From the NCBI GenBank assembly GCA_964583615.1, contig CAZOWM010000008.1, positions 1 through 64,000 of the forward strand: DNA of 64,000 bases, read 5' to 3'. The DNA is from CAZOWM01 sp964583615 (GTDB lineage: Bacteria > Spirochaetota > B62-G9 > DRHN01). Below the pieces are notes generated by a model. The model was given only the letters and a program-made list of their open reading frames with translations. It was not told the DNA's origin and searched no databases. The position numbers were made by a program, and so were the translations under genes. Shown here in pieces: positions 50,277 to 58,034 of this stretch (position 1 is the first letter of the stretch; every line of letters starts with the position of its first letter).

Positions 50277-50872
50277 TTGGATTTTTTCTCCTCCTGTCCC
50301 CGCTGTATTTCCCTTTCCCAGAGGGTGAAAATAGCTTCGAGCCGGACCGTTTCGTATGCCCGATAAGAGCTCAAAAAGTTATGGGTGTAACCAAGCAGAA
50401 TCGCGTCAACGATAAATTTATTGAAAACCAGCCCCCCGCTGAGAGAGGACAAAAAAAAGTTTTTATCGGTGAAGCTTGAAAACGAGTGTGTGAACCCCAG
50501 ACCGGCGCACAGAAGATACGACACATTCCTCGTCTCGCGTCTTCCAATATGAACCCTGACACCAGGAACGAAGGAAAGGGAGAAAAAAGAATCATAGTAG
50601 AAATAGTCGTTGTAGTTGGATTTCATGCTGTACTGAAACAAAAGTTCGAAGCCGTAGCTGAGCAGTTTCCCCTTCGAGAAATAGGGCGCAATACCGAGCC
50701 CGGCAACGGGCACCATTTTTGCCCCAAAACTTGGATTGTCGATATTGAGGATGGACGTACCGCCGGACAGGAGAAAGTCGAGGGAAACCTGAGTGCGGTC
50801 CTGCGCCGGGACCGCTTCAGCCACCGGGAATAGGACAACAATTGTGAGAACCAGAGGCGATAATCGCTTCAT
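50273..50872 (-). CDS. Putative outer-membrane beta-barrel protein
   Basis: The 199-residue protein has a signal peptide (about 1-24, ending near VPAQ). The mature part alternates polar and hydrophobic residues with many aromatic residues, for example YFYYDSFFSLSFVPGVRVHIG and YLLCAGLGFTHSFSSF, which is the pattern of a small eight-strand outer-membrane barrel. The lysine-rich tail is unusual for a barrel and may be periplasmic. No specific family is recognised. It is upstream of and overlaps the caspase-like lipoprotein gene, so the two are probably translated together. Confidence 0.75.
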   Translation of the reverse strand: MKRLSPLVLTIVVLFPVAEAVPAQDRTQVSLDFLLSGGTSILNIDNPSFGAKMVPVAGLGIAPYFSKGKLLSYGFELLFQYSMKSNYNDYFYYDSFFSLSFVPGVRVHIGRRETRNVSYLLCAGLGFTHSFSSFTDKNFFLSSLSGGLVFNKFIVDAILLGYTHNFLSSYRAYETVRLEAIFTLWEREIQRGQEEKKSK

Positions 50873-50924
50873 CTACTGCCCGGGTTTTGAGGTGTATGCA
50901 ATAATTTTAGTCCATATTTCGTTA

Positions 50925-51446
50925 TTATCCCAGCATATTTTTTATAATGGCAAGCGCCTCGCGTGCATCGGGAGCACCGAGGATTTTTCTTTCGCTAGTG
51001 ACCGGCCTGTCTGCGTCGAGTGATTTTTTTATCAACTGCGCCGAAATACCGGGGAGGTTTTCAAGCGCGACGATCGGTTTCTTGAATTGCCAGGCCATAG
51101 CGATTTCACTAAGCGTTCCGCTCGCTCCCGAAACGGCAACAATGGCGTCCGCACAGCAGGCGATGATGAAATTTCTCGCATACCCGAAACCGGTCGGTAT
51201 GACGATGTCCACATAGGGGTTTGCGTCTGTTTTTTGTGCACCTGGCAATATCCCTATGATCCTCCCCGAATGAGGACCTGCTTCATCGAACGCGCCCCTG
51301 CATGCGGCTTCCATTACCCCGCCGAGCCCGCCGCAGACAAGCGAATATCCTTTGTTCATCACCGCTTTTCCCACTTCATACGCGGCGTTCATCACCGCTT
51401 CCGACGCATTTGAAGATCCCACAACCCCGATTAGAGTCCGCATCAT
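50925..51446 (-). CDS. TIGR00725/LOG-like Rossmann-fold protein
   Basis: This protein of 173 residues belongs to the LOG-like branch often annotated TIGR00725. It starts RTLIGVVGSSNAS, has CGGLGGVMEAACRGA (38-52) and VSGASGTLSEIAMAW (about 104-118). In LOG enzymes the corresponding motifs bind nucleotide monophosphates and cleave the N-glycosidic bond. The residues here deviate from the classic PGGxGTxxE, so activity is uncertain. GGAGGG precedes the tandem ATG codons at 51446 and 51443. It lies 52 bases upstream of the barrel gene on the same strand and may be the first gene of that operon. Confidence 0.85.
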   Translation of the reverse strand: MMRTLIGVVGSSNASEAVMNAAYEVGKAVMNKGYSLVCGGLGGVMEAACRGAFDEAGPHSGRIIGILPGAQKTDANPYVDIVIPTGFGYARNFIIACCADAIVAVSGASGTLSEIAMAWQFKKPIVALENLPGISAQLIKKSLDADRPVTSERKILGAPDAREALAIIKNMLG

Positions 51447-51542
51447 TCATCCCTCCGGGTATCACTTTGAAAATATGATTTTTACAGAATTCGCAGGAAA
51501 TAATATAATCAAAAAGTTGACACCCCTGTAGAAATAACGGCA

Positions 51543-51571
51543 TTGACGAAATCCAAAAAAAGTGTTATTAT
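51543..51571 (+). promoter_or_regulatory. Predicted strong sigma-70 promoter of carD
   Basis: TTGACG (51543-51548) and TATTAT (51566-51571) are 17 bases apart. It would give a long leader of about 135 bases before ATG 51714. A second TTGACA at 51517-51522 lacks a partner -10. Confidence 0.6.
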
Positions 51572-51713
51572 AAAAATACAATTAATTACGATTATTTTTG
51601 TATTTGAGTGATCTCTATCTCATTCCTGTAACAACCGTGAATATATTGATTCCCAATCGAAGAAAAAGAACCGCCGGTCCCAATTATTGTTGAAAGGAGA
51701 AGACATATCCGAG

Positions 51714-52199
51714 ATGTACAAAAAGGGAGCAAAGGTAGTATATCCTCTACACGGTGTGGGTATTATCAACAGCATTGAGGATAAGACTGTTCTCGGGGAA
51801 AGAAGGGTCTATTACATCATCAAACTCGCAATCTCAGACATGACCGTTATGATTCCCACTGAAAGATCCGAAGAGCTCGGTCTCAGGCTCGTTGTTTCCG
51901 ACCATGATGTAAGGAAGGCGCTCAAACTCATCAACAGTGCTTCCACCGAGATGGAAGAGGACTGGAAAACCCGATATCAGCACAATTTCGACAAAATTAA
52001 AAGCGGATCTATCTTTGATGTTGCTGAGGTCGTACGTAACCTGTTTCATAGAAACAGGGTGAAAGAACTTTCCATCATGGAAAAGAAACTGTACGAAAAT
52101 GCGTACCGCCTGCTCGTGGATGAAATTTCCTATGTAAAGGATATGGAAAAGGAAGAAGTCCAGAACATCGTTTCAGAAAGATTAGAAAACAGTGTATAG
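51714..52199 (+). CDS. CarD/CdnL-family transcription regulator
   Basis: This protein of 161 residues has the CarD N-terminal RNA-polymerase-interacting domain, with MYKKGAKVVYPLHGVGII (1-18) and YYIIKLAISDMTVMIPT (about 33-49). A helical C-terminal DNA-binding domain follows, with KELSIMEKKLYENAYRLL near 119-136. CarD binds the RNA polymerase beta subunit at promoters and stabilises open complexes. ATG 51714 matches the family start; AAAGGAG is 14 bases away, an unusually long spacing, and an upstream TTG (51687) would extend it by nine residues. It is followed by the PIN/TRAM gene, an arrangement familiar from spirochaetes. Confidence 0.92.
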   Translation: MYKKGAKVVYPLHGVGIINSIEDKTVLGERRVYYIIKLAISDMTVMIPTERSEELGLRLVVSDHDVRKALKLINSASTEMEEDWKTRYQHNFDKIKSGSIFDVAEVVRNLFHRNRVKELSIMEKKLYENAYRLLVDEISYVKDMEKEEVQNIVSERLENSV

Positions 52200-52261
52200 G
52201 CGCAGTTTTACAAAAATCGATCCCTCTCTTGCGGAAGAATCGAAAAAGTAATATTCCCTAC

Positions 52262-52280
52262 GGTGGATGCGCGATCCATC
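52262..52280 (+). other. Hairpin downstream of carD
   Basis: GGTGGAT (52262-52268) pairs with ATCCATC (52274-52280), one pair being G-T, around GCGCG. A loose T-rich stretch follows, so it may be a weak terminator. The remaining part of the 231-base gap 52200-52430 shows only a TTGGA/TCCAA repeat at 52388-52402. Confidence 0.35.
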
Positions 52281-52430
52281 ATTCTGATTCTTTGTCCACA
52301 CTCATCTTTCTTTTGAAGGCAGCTGCATCCACGTTGTACCGTATCCTCATAGATTTACTGACAATCCGCGATCCGGCATGAGCGATTTTGGAAAATATCC
52401 AATATTTTATTTTGATCGGAGGAAAAAAGA

Positions 52431-53393
52431 GTGATTATCAGAATTGTTTTTATTGTTATTGCGGTTGCGCTTGCGGCCGGGCTCACGTTCAATCTGAATA
52501 ATTTTTATGTCTACCCTGTTTCCGTACTCATCGTCTCAGTCATCATCGTTGCATTTGAAATGTTCATCAAGCGTTTTCAGAGAGAGAGTGTTTCAAAGAT
52601 ATTCAAGGGATTCATCTTCGGGCTCATACTCGGCGCAGCGTTTTCCGCTATTGCGCGGTCATTCGGACTCGAGATGACCCCGTTTTACAGAGCTGTTGTT
52701 TATTTATCTGCACTTTATATCGGTATTGCCCTCATTTCACAGCTCGATGTCGGGTTCGGCATAATGCGGCCGCCCACTCCCAAGGGGATGACCTCTGAGA
52801 GCCTGAAGATTCTCGACACGAGTGTGATCATCGACGGACGGATCGCCGACATAATCGAAACGAAGTTCATCGAGGGAATACTCGTGGTCCCCAAGTTCGT
52901 TCTCGACGAACTTCAGCAAATTGCGGACTCTTCTGATTCAGTGAAGAGATCGCGGGGGAGAAGGGGGCTCGATGTGTTGAACCGTCTGAAAAAAGACAAG
53001 GAGACGCTTTTACGCATCACGGACCAGGATTTTCCTGAGACCTTTGACGTGGACTCAAAGCTTGTAAAGCTCGGCAAAGCCCTTGATGCAAAGGTGATCA
53101 CCAATGATTTCAACCTCTTCAAGGTCGCTGAGATTCAGGGTGTGACCGTTCTCAATATCAATCTCCTCGCAAATTCGCTGAAGCCTGTCGTTCTTCCTGG
53201 TGAAAAAATGAAGATTGTTGTCATCAAAGAGGGAAAAGACCCGGGGCAGGGAATCGGATATCTTGACGATGGAACCATGGTCGTCGTGGATTCCGGGAAA
53301 AAATACGTTGGTGATGAGATATTCGTTTCCGTGACAAGCGTGCTTCAGACTCCGGCGGGAAGGATGATTTTTGCGAAATATGAACACGGATAA
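52431..53393 (+). CDS. PIN and TRAM domain membrane protein (YacL-like)
   Basis: The 320-residue protein has four N-terminal membrane helices (about 2-20, 27-45, 59-76 and 86-105). A PIN nuclease-like domain follows (126-245) with acidic residues at Asp129, Asp135, Glu160 and Asp226. A TRAM domain closes it (about 255-318). YacL of B. subtilis and its relatives share this layout; the PIN domain suggests RNase activity and the TRAM domain RNA binding, but function is not established. GTG 52431 follows GGAGG by eight bases. Confidence 0.92.
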   Translation: MIIRIVFIVIAVALAAGLTFNLNNFYVYPVSVLIVSVIIVAFEMFIKRFQRESVSKIFKGFIFGLILGAAFSAIARSFGLEMTPFYRAVVYLSALYIGIALISQLDVGFGIMRPPTPKGMTSESLKILDTSVIIDGRIADIIETKFIEGILVVPKFVLDELQQIADSSDSVKRSRGRRGLDVLNRLKKDKETLLRITDQDFPETFDVDSKLVKLGKALDAKVITNDFNLFKVAEIQGVTVLNINLLANSLKPVVLPGEKMKIVVIKEGKDPGQGIGYLDDGTMVVVDSGKKYVGDEIFVSVTSVLQTPAGRMIFAKYEHG

Positions 53394-54063
53394 GCCGGGT
53401 GTTTGTTATGTGGTGAGCACGCCAATAGGGAATCTGCGTGATATAACTCTGAGAGCGATCGATACCCTGAGACGTGTGGACTGTATAGTGTGCGAAGACA
53501 CGCGGGTTACATTGAAACTTCTCAACCGGCTCGAAATTAAAAAACCGCTCATCTCATGCCACGCCCGGAGCAGGGATGCGGTGCTGAAGAAAATCGAAGA
53601 TATGGTGAGAAGTGGCAGGAGTATCGCAGTGGTAACAGACAGCGGCACCCCTGCTATCTCCGATCCGGGGGCCAGGCTCATCGAACAATTGATCCGGATC
53701 GATGCGACGATTGTTCCTGTTCCCGGGCCTTCCTCCGTGCATGCAGTGCTTGCCGCGTCCGGTTTCTCTTTCTCAGAGTACAGCTTTCTCGGATTTGTTT
53801 CCAACAAGAGATCAAGAAGAAAAAAAACACTATCATCCTTAAAGGAAAGGCGTACCCTGTTCGTTTTTTTTGAATCACCCCACAGAATTCTCTCATTTCT
53901 CGAGGATGTGCACGATACACTGGGCCCTGTACGGGCCTGCGTGGGGAAGGAAATGACGAAAAAGTTCGAAAAATTCTACAGAGGAGATAGCGCGGAAATC
54001 ATCCGCATGCTCGCGGAGGATGGAGTGAGAGGGGAGTATACAATTGTGATTGACAACAGATGA
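53371..54063 (+). CDS. rsmI: 16S rRNA (cytidine-2'-O)-methyltransferase
   Basis: RsmI methylates the 2'-O of C1402 in the decoding centre of 16S rRNA. The protein of 230 residues has the tetrapyrrole-methylase fold with VVSTPIGNLRDITLRA (about 12-27), CEDTRVTLKLLN (about 40-51), VTDSGTPAISDPGARLI (about 84-100) and FFESPHRI near 160. TTG 53371 is chosen because AAGGA lies six bases upstream; ATG 53380 would shorten it by three residues. It overlaps the PIN/TRAM gene by 23 bases, so the genes are co-transcribed. Confidence 0.93.
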   Translation: MRNMNTDKPGVCYVVSTPIGNLRDITLRAIDTLRRVDCIVCEDTRVTLKLLNRLEIKKPLISCHARSRDAVLKKIEDMVRSGRSIAVVTDSGTPAISDPGARLIEQLIRIDATIVPVPGPSSVHAVLAASGFSFSEYSFLGFVSNKRSRRKKTLSSLKERRTLFVFFESPHRILSFLEDVHDTLGPVRACVGKEMTKKFEKFYRGDSAEIIRMLAEDGVRGEYTIVIDNR

Positions 54064-54134
54064 CACAAGGGGTATAAATATAATAAATAGAATAATTCTA
54101 AGATGATTTGTGGATTCGTGCGGAACAAAAATCT

Positions 54135-54161
54135 TAAGTATGCTCAGTCATAATCCGATAC
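54135..54161 (+). promoter_or_regulatory. Sigma-28 (FliA)-type promoter of flgM
   Basis: TAAG (54135-54138), 15 bases, then TCCGATAC (54154-54161) closely fits the FliA consensus TAAA-N15-GCCGATAA. The start would be near 54168, giving a 21-base leader with AAAAGGAG. This puts the anti-sigma factor gene under its own target. Confidence 0.6.
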
Positions 54162-54188
54162 TTGTTATGAGAAAAGGAGTGGAGTTCA

Positions 54189-54491
54189 ATGACGATTGAC
54201 AGAATAGGCCCGTTACACAAGATATTGAGTTCCGGCAATGAGATGAAGATCAAGAACACAGGGAAGAGAGCGAAGAGCGACAAGGTGGAGTTGTCCCATG
54301 AGGCAAAAAAAATGGCGGAGCTCTCGCAGATCGAGACAAAAGTCAAATCCGCTTCTGATATTCGTAAGGAACTCACACCACAGAGGATAAAGGAACTCAG
54401 GGACAAGCTCGAAGATCCGGATCAGTATCTCACAAAAGAAGTGGCGGAGAAGATCGCGGAAAAAGTTGCTGAGTCTTTCGGAATAAAATAA
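54189..54491 (+). CDS. flgM: Anti-sigma-28 factor FlgM
   Basis: FlgM holds the flagellar sigma factor FliA inactive until the hook is complete. This 100-residue protein has the spirochaete-type start MTIDRIGPL. A basic, disordered middle is followed by the C-terminal sigma-binding helices: ELSHEAKKMAELSQ near 34-47, VKSASDIRKELTPQR, then LRDKLEDPDQYLTKEVAEKIAEKV split around 76-93, ending FGIK. Its length and C-terminal pattern match the family. It is preceded by a FliA-type promoter and followed by an intrinsic terminator, so it is a single-gene unit. It implies a flagellated organism. Confidence 0.9.
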   Translation: MTIDRIGPLHKILSSGNEMKIKNTGKRAKSDKVELSHEAKKMAELSQIETKVKSASDIRKELTPQRIKELRDKLEDPDQYLTKEVAEKIAEKVAESFGIK

Positions 54492-54554
54492 AACGTTTTG
54501 CACCAATGTGATCCCCAAAATCGTCATATCGGCAGGTTGGAAGATCGCAAAAGA

Positions 54555-54582
54555 GAGGCGGAGGTATACTCCGTCTTTTTTA
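54555..54582 (+). terminator. Intrinsic terminator downstream of flgM
   Basis: GAGGCGGAG (54555-54563) pairs with CTCCGTCTT (54569-54577), including two G-T pairs, around five bases. T-rich sequence follows at once. It isolates flgM from the next gene. Confidence 0.6.
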
Positions 54583-54595
54583 TTATGAGGAACCG

Positions 54596-55750
54596 GTGAG
54601 TATGTTTGAGTTTTCCATTCCGACAAAAGTCGAATTCGGTGTGGACAGTGTCGCGCGGCTCGGGCATTTTGTCAGCTTACTCGGGGATCGCGTCATTCTC
54701 ATCGCGGAAAACATACTCACCGAGACGGGAATCGTTCGTACGGTCGAAAACATTCTAAAAGGAAAGGGAATAGAGGCGATCCGGTACGATGCGGTGTATT
54801 CCGATGCAGACTCCAGCCTGATTGATGAAATCGCTCTTATCGCGCGGAAATCGAAATCAACCGTCGTCATCGGCGCAGGAGGTTCACGCACCTGCAATGC
54901 GGCCAAAATGGTCGCCTTTTTAGGGCTGAATGACGGCGAAATGTCTGATTACATCCATGGAAGGGAAGGAAACGGTACACACGTTCCCTACATAGAAATT
55001 CCCACGATTTTCAGAGAGGTGTACGCGCTCACTCACTCGGCCTTTGTCAATGACGCCTACGATCGGGCAAACAAGGTGCTGACTCTGAACGGGCTCGGAA
55101 CGGACATTCTCATGATAGATCCCGCCCTCATGTCAGGAATCCCCATAAAAACAGCAGTGTATGTATCGCTCGACATTCTCGCACTCTCCATTGAAGGGTA
55201 CATATCGCTCAAGGTGAACCCTCTTGTCGAGCCTGTGCTCTTGCGCGGGATTGAAATCGTCTATTATAACCTTTTGAACTATATTAAGAATCCTCACGAC
55301 GTAACCATCCGCGAACAACTCTGTACTGCGGGCCTGTTTACCGCGATCGCGAACATAATCACGGGTTTCGGGATCGGATTCGCGCTTTCCATGGGAATGA
55401 ACGGGAAAAAGCGGATATCGAAATCCGTGATGAACTCGATTCTCATACCGTATATCATGGAATACAATCTCTCCACATCGGCTTCGAGGCTTTCCAAAAT
55501 CGGACGGGTCATGGGAAAGGATGTCACTGGGATTCCTGATACGGAAGGCGCCGCCCTTTCGATCGAAGCGGTGAATGACTTCAGGGATCAGATCGGTCTC
55601 GAACTCACGGGTCGTATCAGCCAGCTCGGGCTGAAGAAGGACGATCTCGCTGTGGCTGCGGAAAGCGCAATCCGTTTCGAGGACATCAACTCCGTACCCA
55701 GAAAGGCGGCATTTGAGAATCTTATGGAGATATTGGAGAAGGCGTATTAG
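54596..55750 (+). CDS. Iron-containing alcohol dehydrogenase homologue without its metal-binding histidines
   Basis: The protein of 384 residues aligns along its length with the iron-ADH/GldA fold: KVEFGVDSVARLG near the N-terminus, VVIGAGGSRTCNAAK (90-104) at the NAD-binding turn, and IPYIMEYN near 284-291. The metal site is not kept. Asp193 is present, but the first histidine is Leu197. The usual H..AH...PHG stretch becomes FALSMGMNG with Lys276 at the last site, and no His occurs after 234. It is therefore probably a pseudoenzyme or uses different chemistry. GTG 54596 is used; ATG 54602 is possible. It overlaps the convergent epimerase gene by 29 bases. Confidence 0.85.
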   Translation: MSMFEFSIPTKVEFGVDSVARLGHFVSLLGDRVILIAENILTETGIVRTVENILKGKGIEAIRYDAVYSDADSSLIDEIALIARKSKSTVVIGAGGSRTCNAAKMVAFLGLNDGEMSDYIHGREGNGTHVPYIEIPTIFREVYALTHSAFVNDAYDRANKVLTLNGLGTDILMIDPALMSGIPIKTAVYVSLDILALSIEGYISLKVNPLVEPVLLRGIEIVYYNLLNYIKNPHDVTIREQLCTAGLFTAIANIITGFGIGFALSMGMNGKKRISKSVMNSILIPYIMEYNLSTSASRLSKIGRVMGKDVTGIPDTEGAALSIEAVNDFRDQIGLELTGRISQLGLKKDDLAVAAESAIRFEDINSVPRKAAFENLMEILEKAY

Positions 55751-56765
55751 ACCCGCGCGGGTGTGCCTGCAGAACACGCGTATCGAAATTTTTGTACCAC
55801 GCAACTGATTCTTTTATTCCCTCGAGCGTTGAAAAGGGAGGAGAGTAGCCGAGCATGTTCCGGGCCTTTTCCACGCTGAAACTGTAATCCCGTGAAGAGA
55901 TGGCGATCCTGTACGGTGTGATCGGCGGCGGTGTGCGCGCCCCCGCAAGGGTATAGAATTTTTCGAGCAGAACAGATGCCGCGTAAAGAGGAGCAAAGGG
56001 AACAGCACATGCGGGAGGTTTTCTGTTCATTGCCTCTGCAATCATTCCCAGCAATGCCCTCCATGAGATGTCCGCGCCGTCCGAAATATTGAAAGCATGG
56101 CCTGAACCGATATCGGTTTTCAGCGCCTTCTCCGTTGCGTCGACAAGGTTTCCAACGTAACATGGCGATGTCAGAGGTTTTCCTCCTCTGGGAAAGCCGA
56201 AAAGCCCCTTGTCGAGGCTTTTCAACAGTCGGTAGGTAAAGGAGACGTCATAGGGGCCGAACACATTGGAAGGGCGGAGCACTACGATGTTGATGTCGTT
56301 TTTCAGTTCGAGCAGTTTTTCTTCAGCAATGGTCTTGGTTTTACAGTAGTTGTTTGAAAAAGGATTGAGAGGAGCGTTCTCATCCGTGAGCACGTGTCCT
56401 GTAAACCCGTAGAGCACAGTGGAGCTGAAATAGACGAGCTTTTTCACTCCACATCGGATGGCGGACTTCGCAACGTTGAGCGTGCCGTAAACATTATGCG
56501 AATGAAAATCTTCGTATGGCCCCCAGTCGCTCGCTTTTCCGGCCGTATGGATGACTGCATCGAACCCTCTCATGATTCCGTCGAGCGGGTCGGTAATCGA
56601 ACCCCGGAGAAGCTCGAAACTGCCGGAATGCAAACGGAAGAGGTTCGAGCTCCTCCGGACAAGGCCGCAGACACGGGAGCTGCTTTTTACGGAAAGGCAT
56701 TTCAGCAGATGCGATCCGATGAAACCGTTTGCCCCTGTTATGAGGATGTTGTGCGGACGATTCAT
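55722..56765 (-). CDS. NAD-dependent epimerase/dehydratase family protein (extended SDR)
   Basis: This is an extended SDR of 347 residues. It begins NILITGANGFIGSHLL (6-21), the NAD-binding glycine motif, and has VIHTAGKASDWGPYEDF near 71-87, FSSTVLYGF near 114-122 and YCKTK (about 139-143) with the catalytic Tyr and Lys. LRPSNVFGPYD follows. It resembles the 3-beta-hydroxysteroid-dehydrogenase-like branch more than GalE, so the substrate is unlikely to be predicted from sequence. The tail overlaps the 3' end of the iron-ADH-like gene by 29 bases on the opposite strand. The next gene upstream is 67 bases away. Confidence 0.86.
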   Translation of the reverse strand: MNRPHNILITGANGFIGSHLLKCLSVKSSSRVCGLVRRSSNLFRLHSGSFELLRGSITDPLDGIMRGFDAVIHTAGKASDWGPYEDFHSHNVYGTLNVAKSAIRCGVKKLVYFSSTVLYGFTGHVLTDENAPLNPFSNNYCKTKTIAEEKLLELKNDINIVVLRPSNVFGPYDVSFTYRLLKSLDKGLFGFPRGGKPLTSPCYVGNLVDATEKALKTDIGSGHAFNISDGADISWRALLGMIAEAMNRKPPACAVPFAPLYAASVLLEKFYTLAGARTPPPITPYRIAISSRDYSFSVEKARNMLGYSPPFSTLEGIKESVAWYKNFDTRVLQAHPRGSNTPSPISP

Positions 56766-56832
56766 GGGATGCCCTCACGCGCGCAATCCAGGCGTATTTG
56801 TTGTTTTCCCGTTCTCCAGAGGGAAATACGCC

Positions 56833-58011
56833 TCATTCAATCGGTTTTTCAAAGATTGTATATATTTTTGAAAGTGTCGAATTCATAAATGCGGCCATTC
56901 TCTGAACAATTACATTTCCTTCGAGAATCCATCCGATATCGCAGTATTCATATCCCTTCTTCTGGGTATACTGTTTCTGTTTCCAGAGCATGACCCCGTC
57001 GAGGCCGAGCCGCTGAAATTTTTCCTTCACACCGAGATACCCCAGGCGAAAGCCCTTTACGCTCTTTCTGAAAAGAAACATCTTTGCGATCCGCAGGAGC
57101 TCGAATCTCCTGAGGAGCCGAACCGGAACCATTCTCTCGGCAATGTTCGGAATGCCCCCGAAAAACGCGGCAGGTTCTCCCTTTACATACACGAAAAGTG
57201 AGAGGTCCTTGTCCATGATGAGCTTCATGTCATCAACGATTTCATACCACTCCTCCTGTGTGAAAGGGACGAACCCGAAGTTTTTACTCCACGCATCGTT
57301 ATAGATATCGAGCATCTCGCGCCTTCGTTCCCTGTAGGGTCGCCGGCTCCACGGTTCGAGAGTGATTCCGTATCGTTTGATAACCTTTTTTGCCACCTGT
57401 TCGAGCCGCTCCTCCATGGGGTTCATCACCGGGACTTCCCACGAGAAGACTCTCTGAATCTCTCTGAAACCTGCGGCCTCTATGAGTGATCTGTAGTAGG
57501 GCTTGTTGTAGTGATAGTGAACGACCGGACGGGAATCAAATCCCGAGGTCAAAAGCCCCGGCGTTGATTCGTTGACAAGCAGGTTTTGAGGGCCCCGTAT
57601 GATGTCCATCCCCTTTGATTTCAGCCATGAAGCTGCAGCACCGATCAAGCTGTCCGAGACCTCTTTTTCGTCGATCGTTTCGAACTCCCCGAAAAAGCCG
57701 ACCCTGTCTCTCCAGTACATGTTGTGCGCATCATTCGTGAATGCAATGCAGCGGCCGACCGTTTTCCCTCCTCGGGAGGCCAGAAAAAACCGTATGTCAG
57801 CGTGTCGGTAGAAAAAATTTTCCGGCTGATAATATCCCTTTATGCCCAGAATCCCGAGCCCGAGATATTCAAAGTCGAAAAGCGGGATAAACTGCGGATC
57901 GTCTCTGTACAGGTCCCAGGGTAAATCGACGAACACTTTCAGCAGTTTTTTGTCTTCCTTTGTCCTGTTGGAAAAGGAAATCAGCTCCACAGGGAATTCC
58001 TTACGGGCCAC
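56833..58011 (-). CDS. GNAT-like acyltransferase-fold protein
   Basis: The 392-residue protein matches a family of large GNAT-like proteins (YghO type) of unknown substrate. Typical pieces are the N-terminal VDLPWDLYRDDPQFIPL (28-44), GGKTVGRCIAFTNDAHN near 79-95, GFFGEFE near 104-110, RGPQNLLVNESTPGLL near 138-153 and NKPYYRSLIEAAGF near 168-181. The second half has a fold-typical GYLGVKEKFQRLGLD near 323-337, which resembles the acyl-CoA-binding loop. It is transcribed leftward, 23 bases after the SpeE-like membrane protein, suggesting an operon, but a common role is not evident. Confidence 0.8.
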   Translation of the reverse strand: MARKEFPVELISFSNRTKEDKKLLKVFVDLPWDLYRDDPQFIPLFDFEYLGLGILGIKGYYQPENFFYRHADIRFFLASRGGKTVGRCIAFTNDAHNMYWRDRVGFFGEFETIDEKEVSDSLIGAAASWLKSKGMDIIRGPQNLLVNESTPGLLTSGFDSRPVVHYHYNKPYYRSLIEAAGFREIQRVFSWEVPVMNPMEERLEQVAKKVIKRYGITLEPWSRRPYRERRREMLDIYNDAWSKNFGFVPFTQEEWYEIVDDMKLIMDKDLSLFVYVKGEPAAFFGGIPNIAERMVPVRLLRRFELLRIAKMFLFRKSVKGFRLGYLGVKEKFQRLGLDGVMLWKQKQYTQKKGYEYCDIGWILEGNVIVQRMAAFMNSTLSKIYTIFEKPIE

Positions 58012-58034
58012 ACCGGTCCTCCTTTTCAGAAAGT

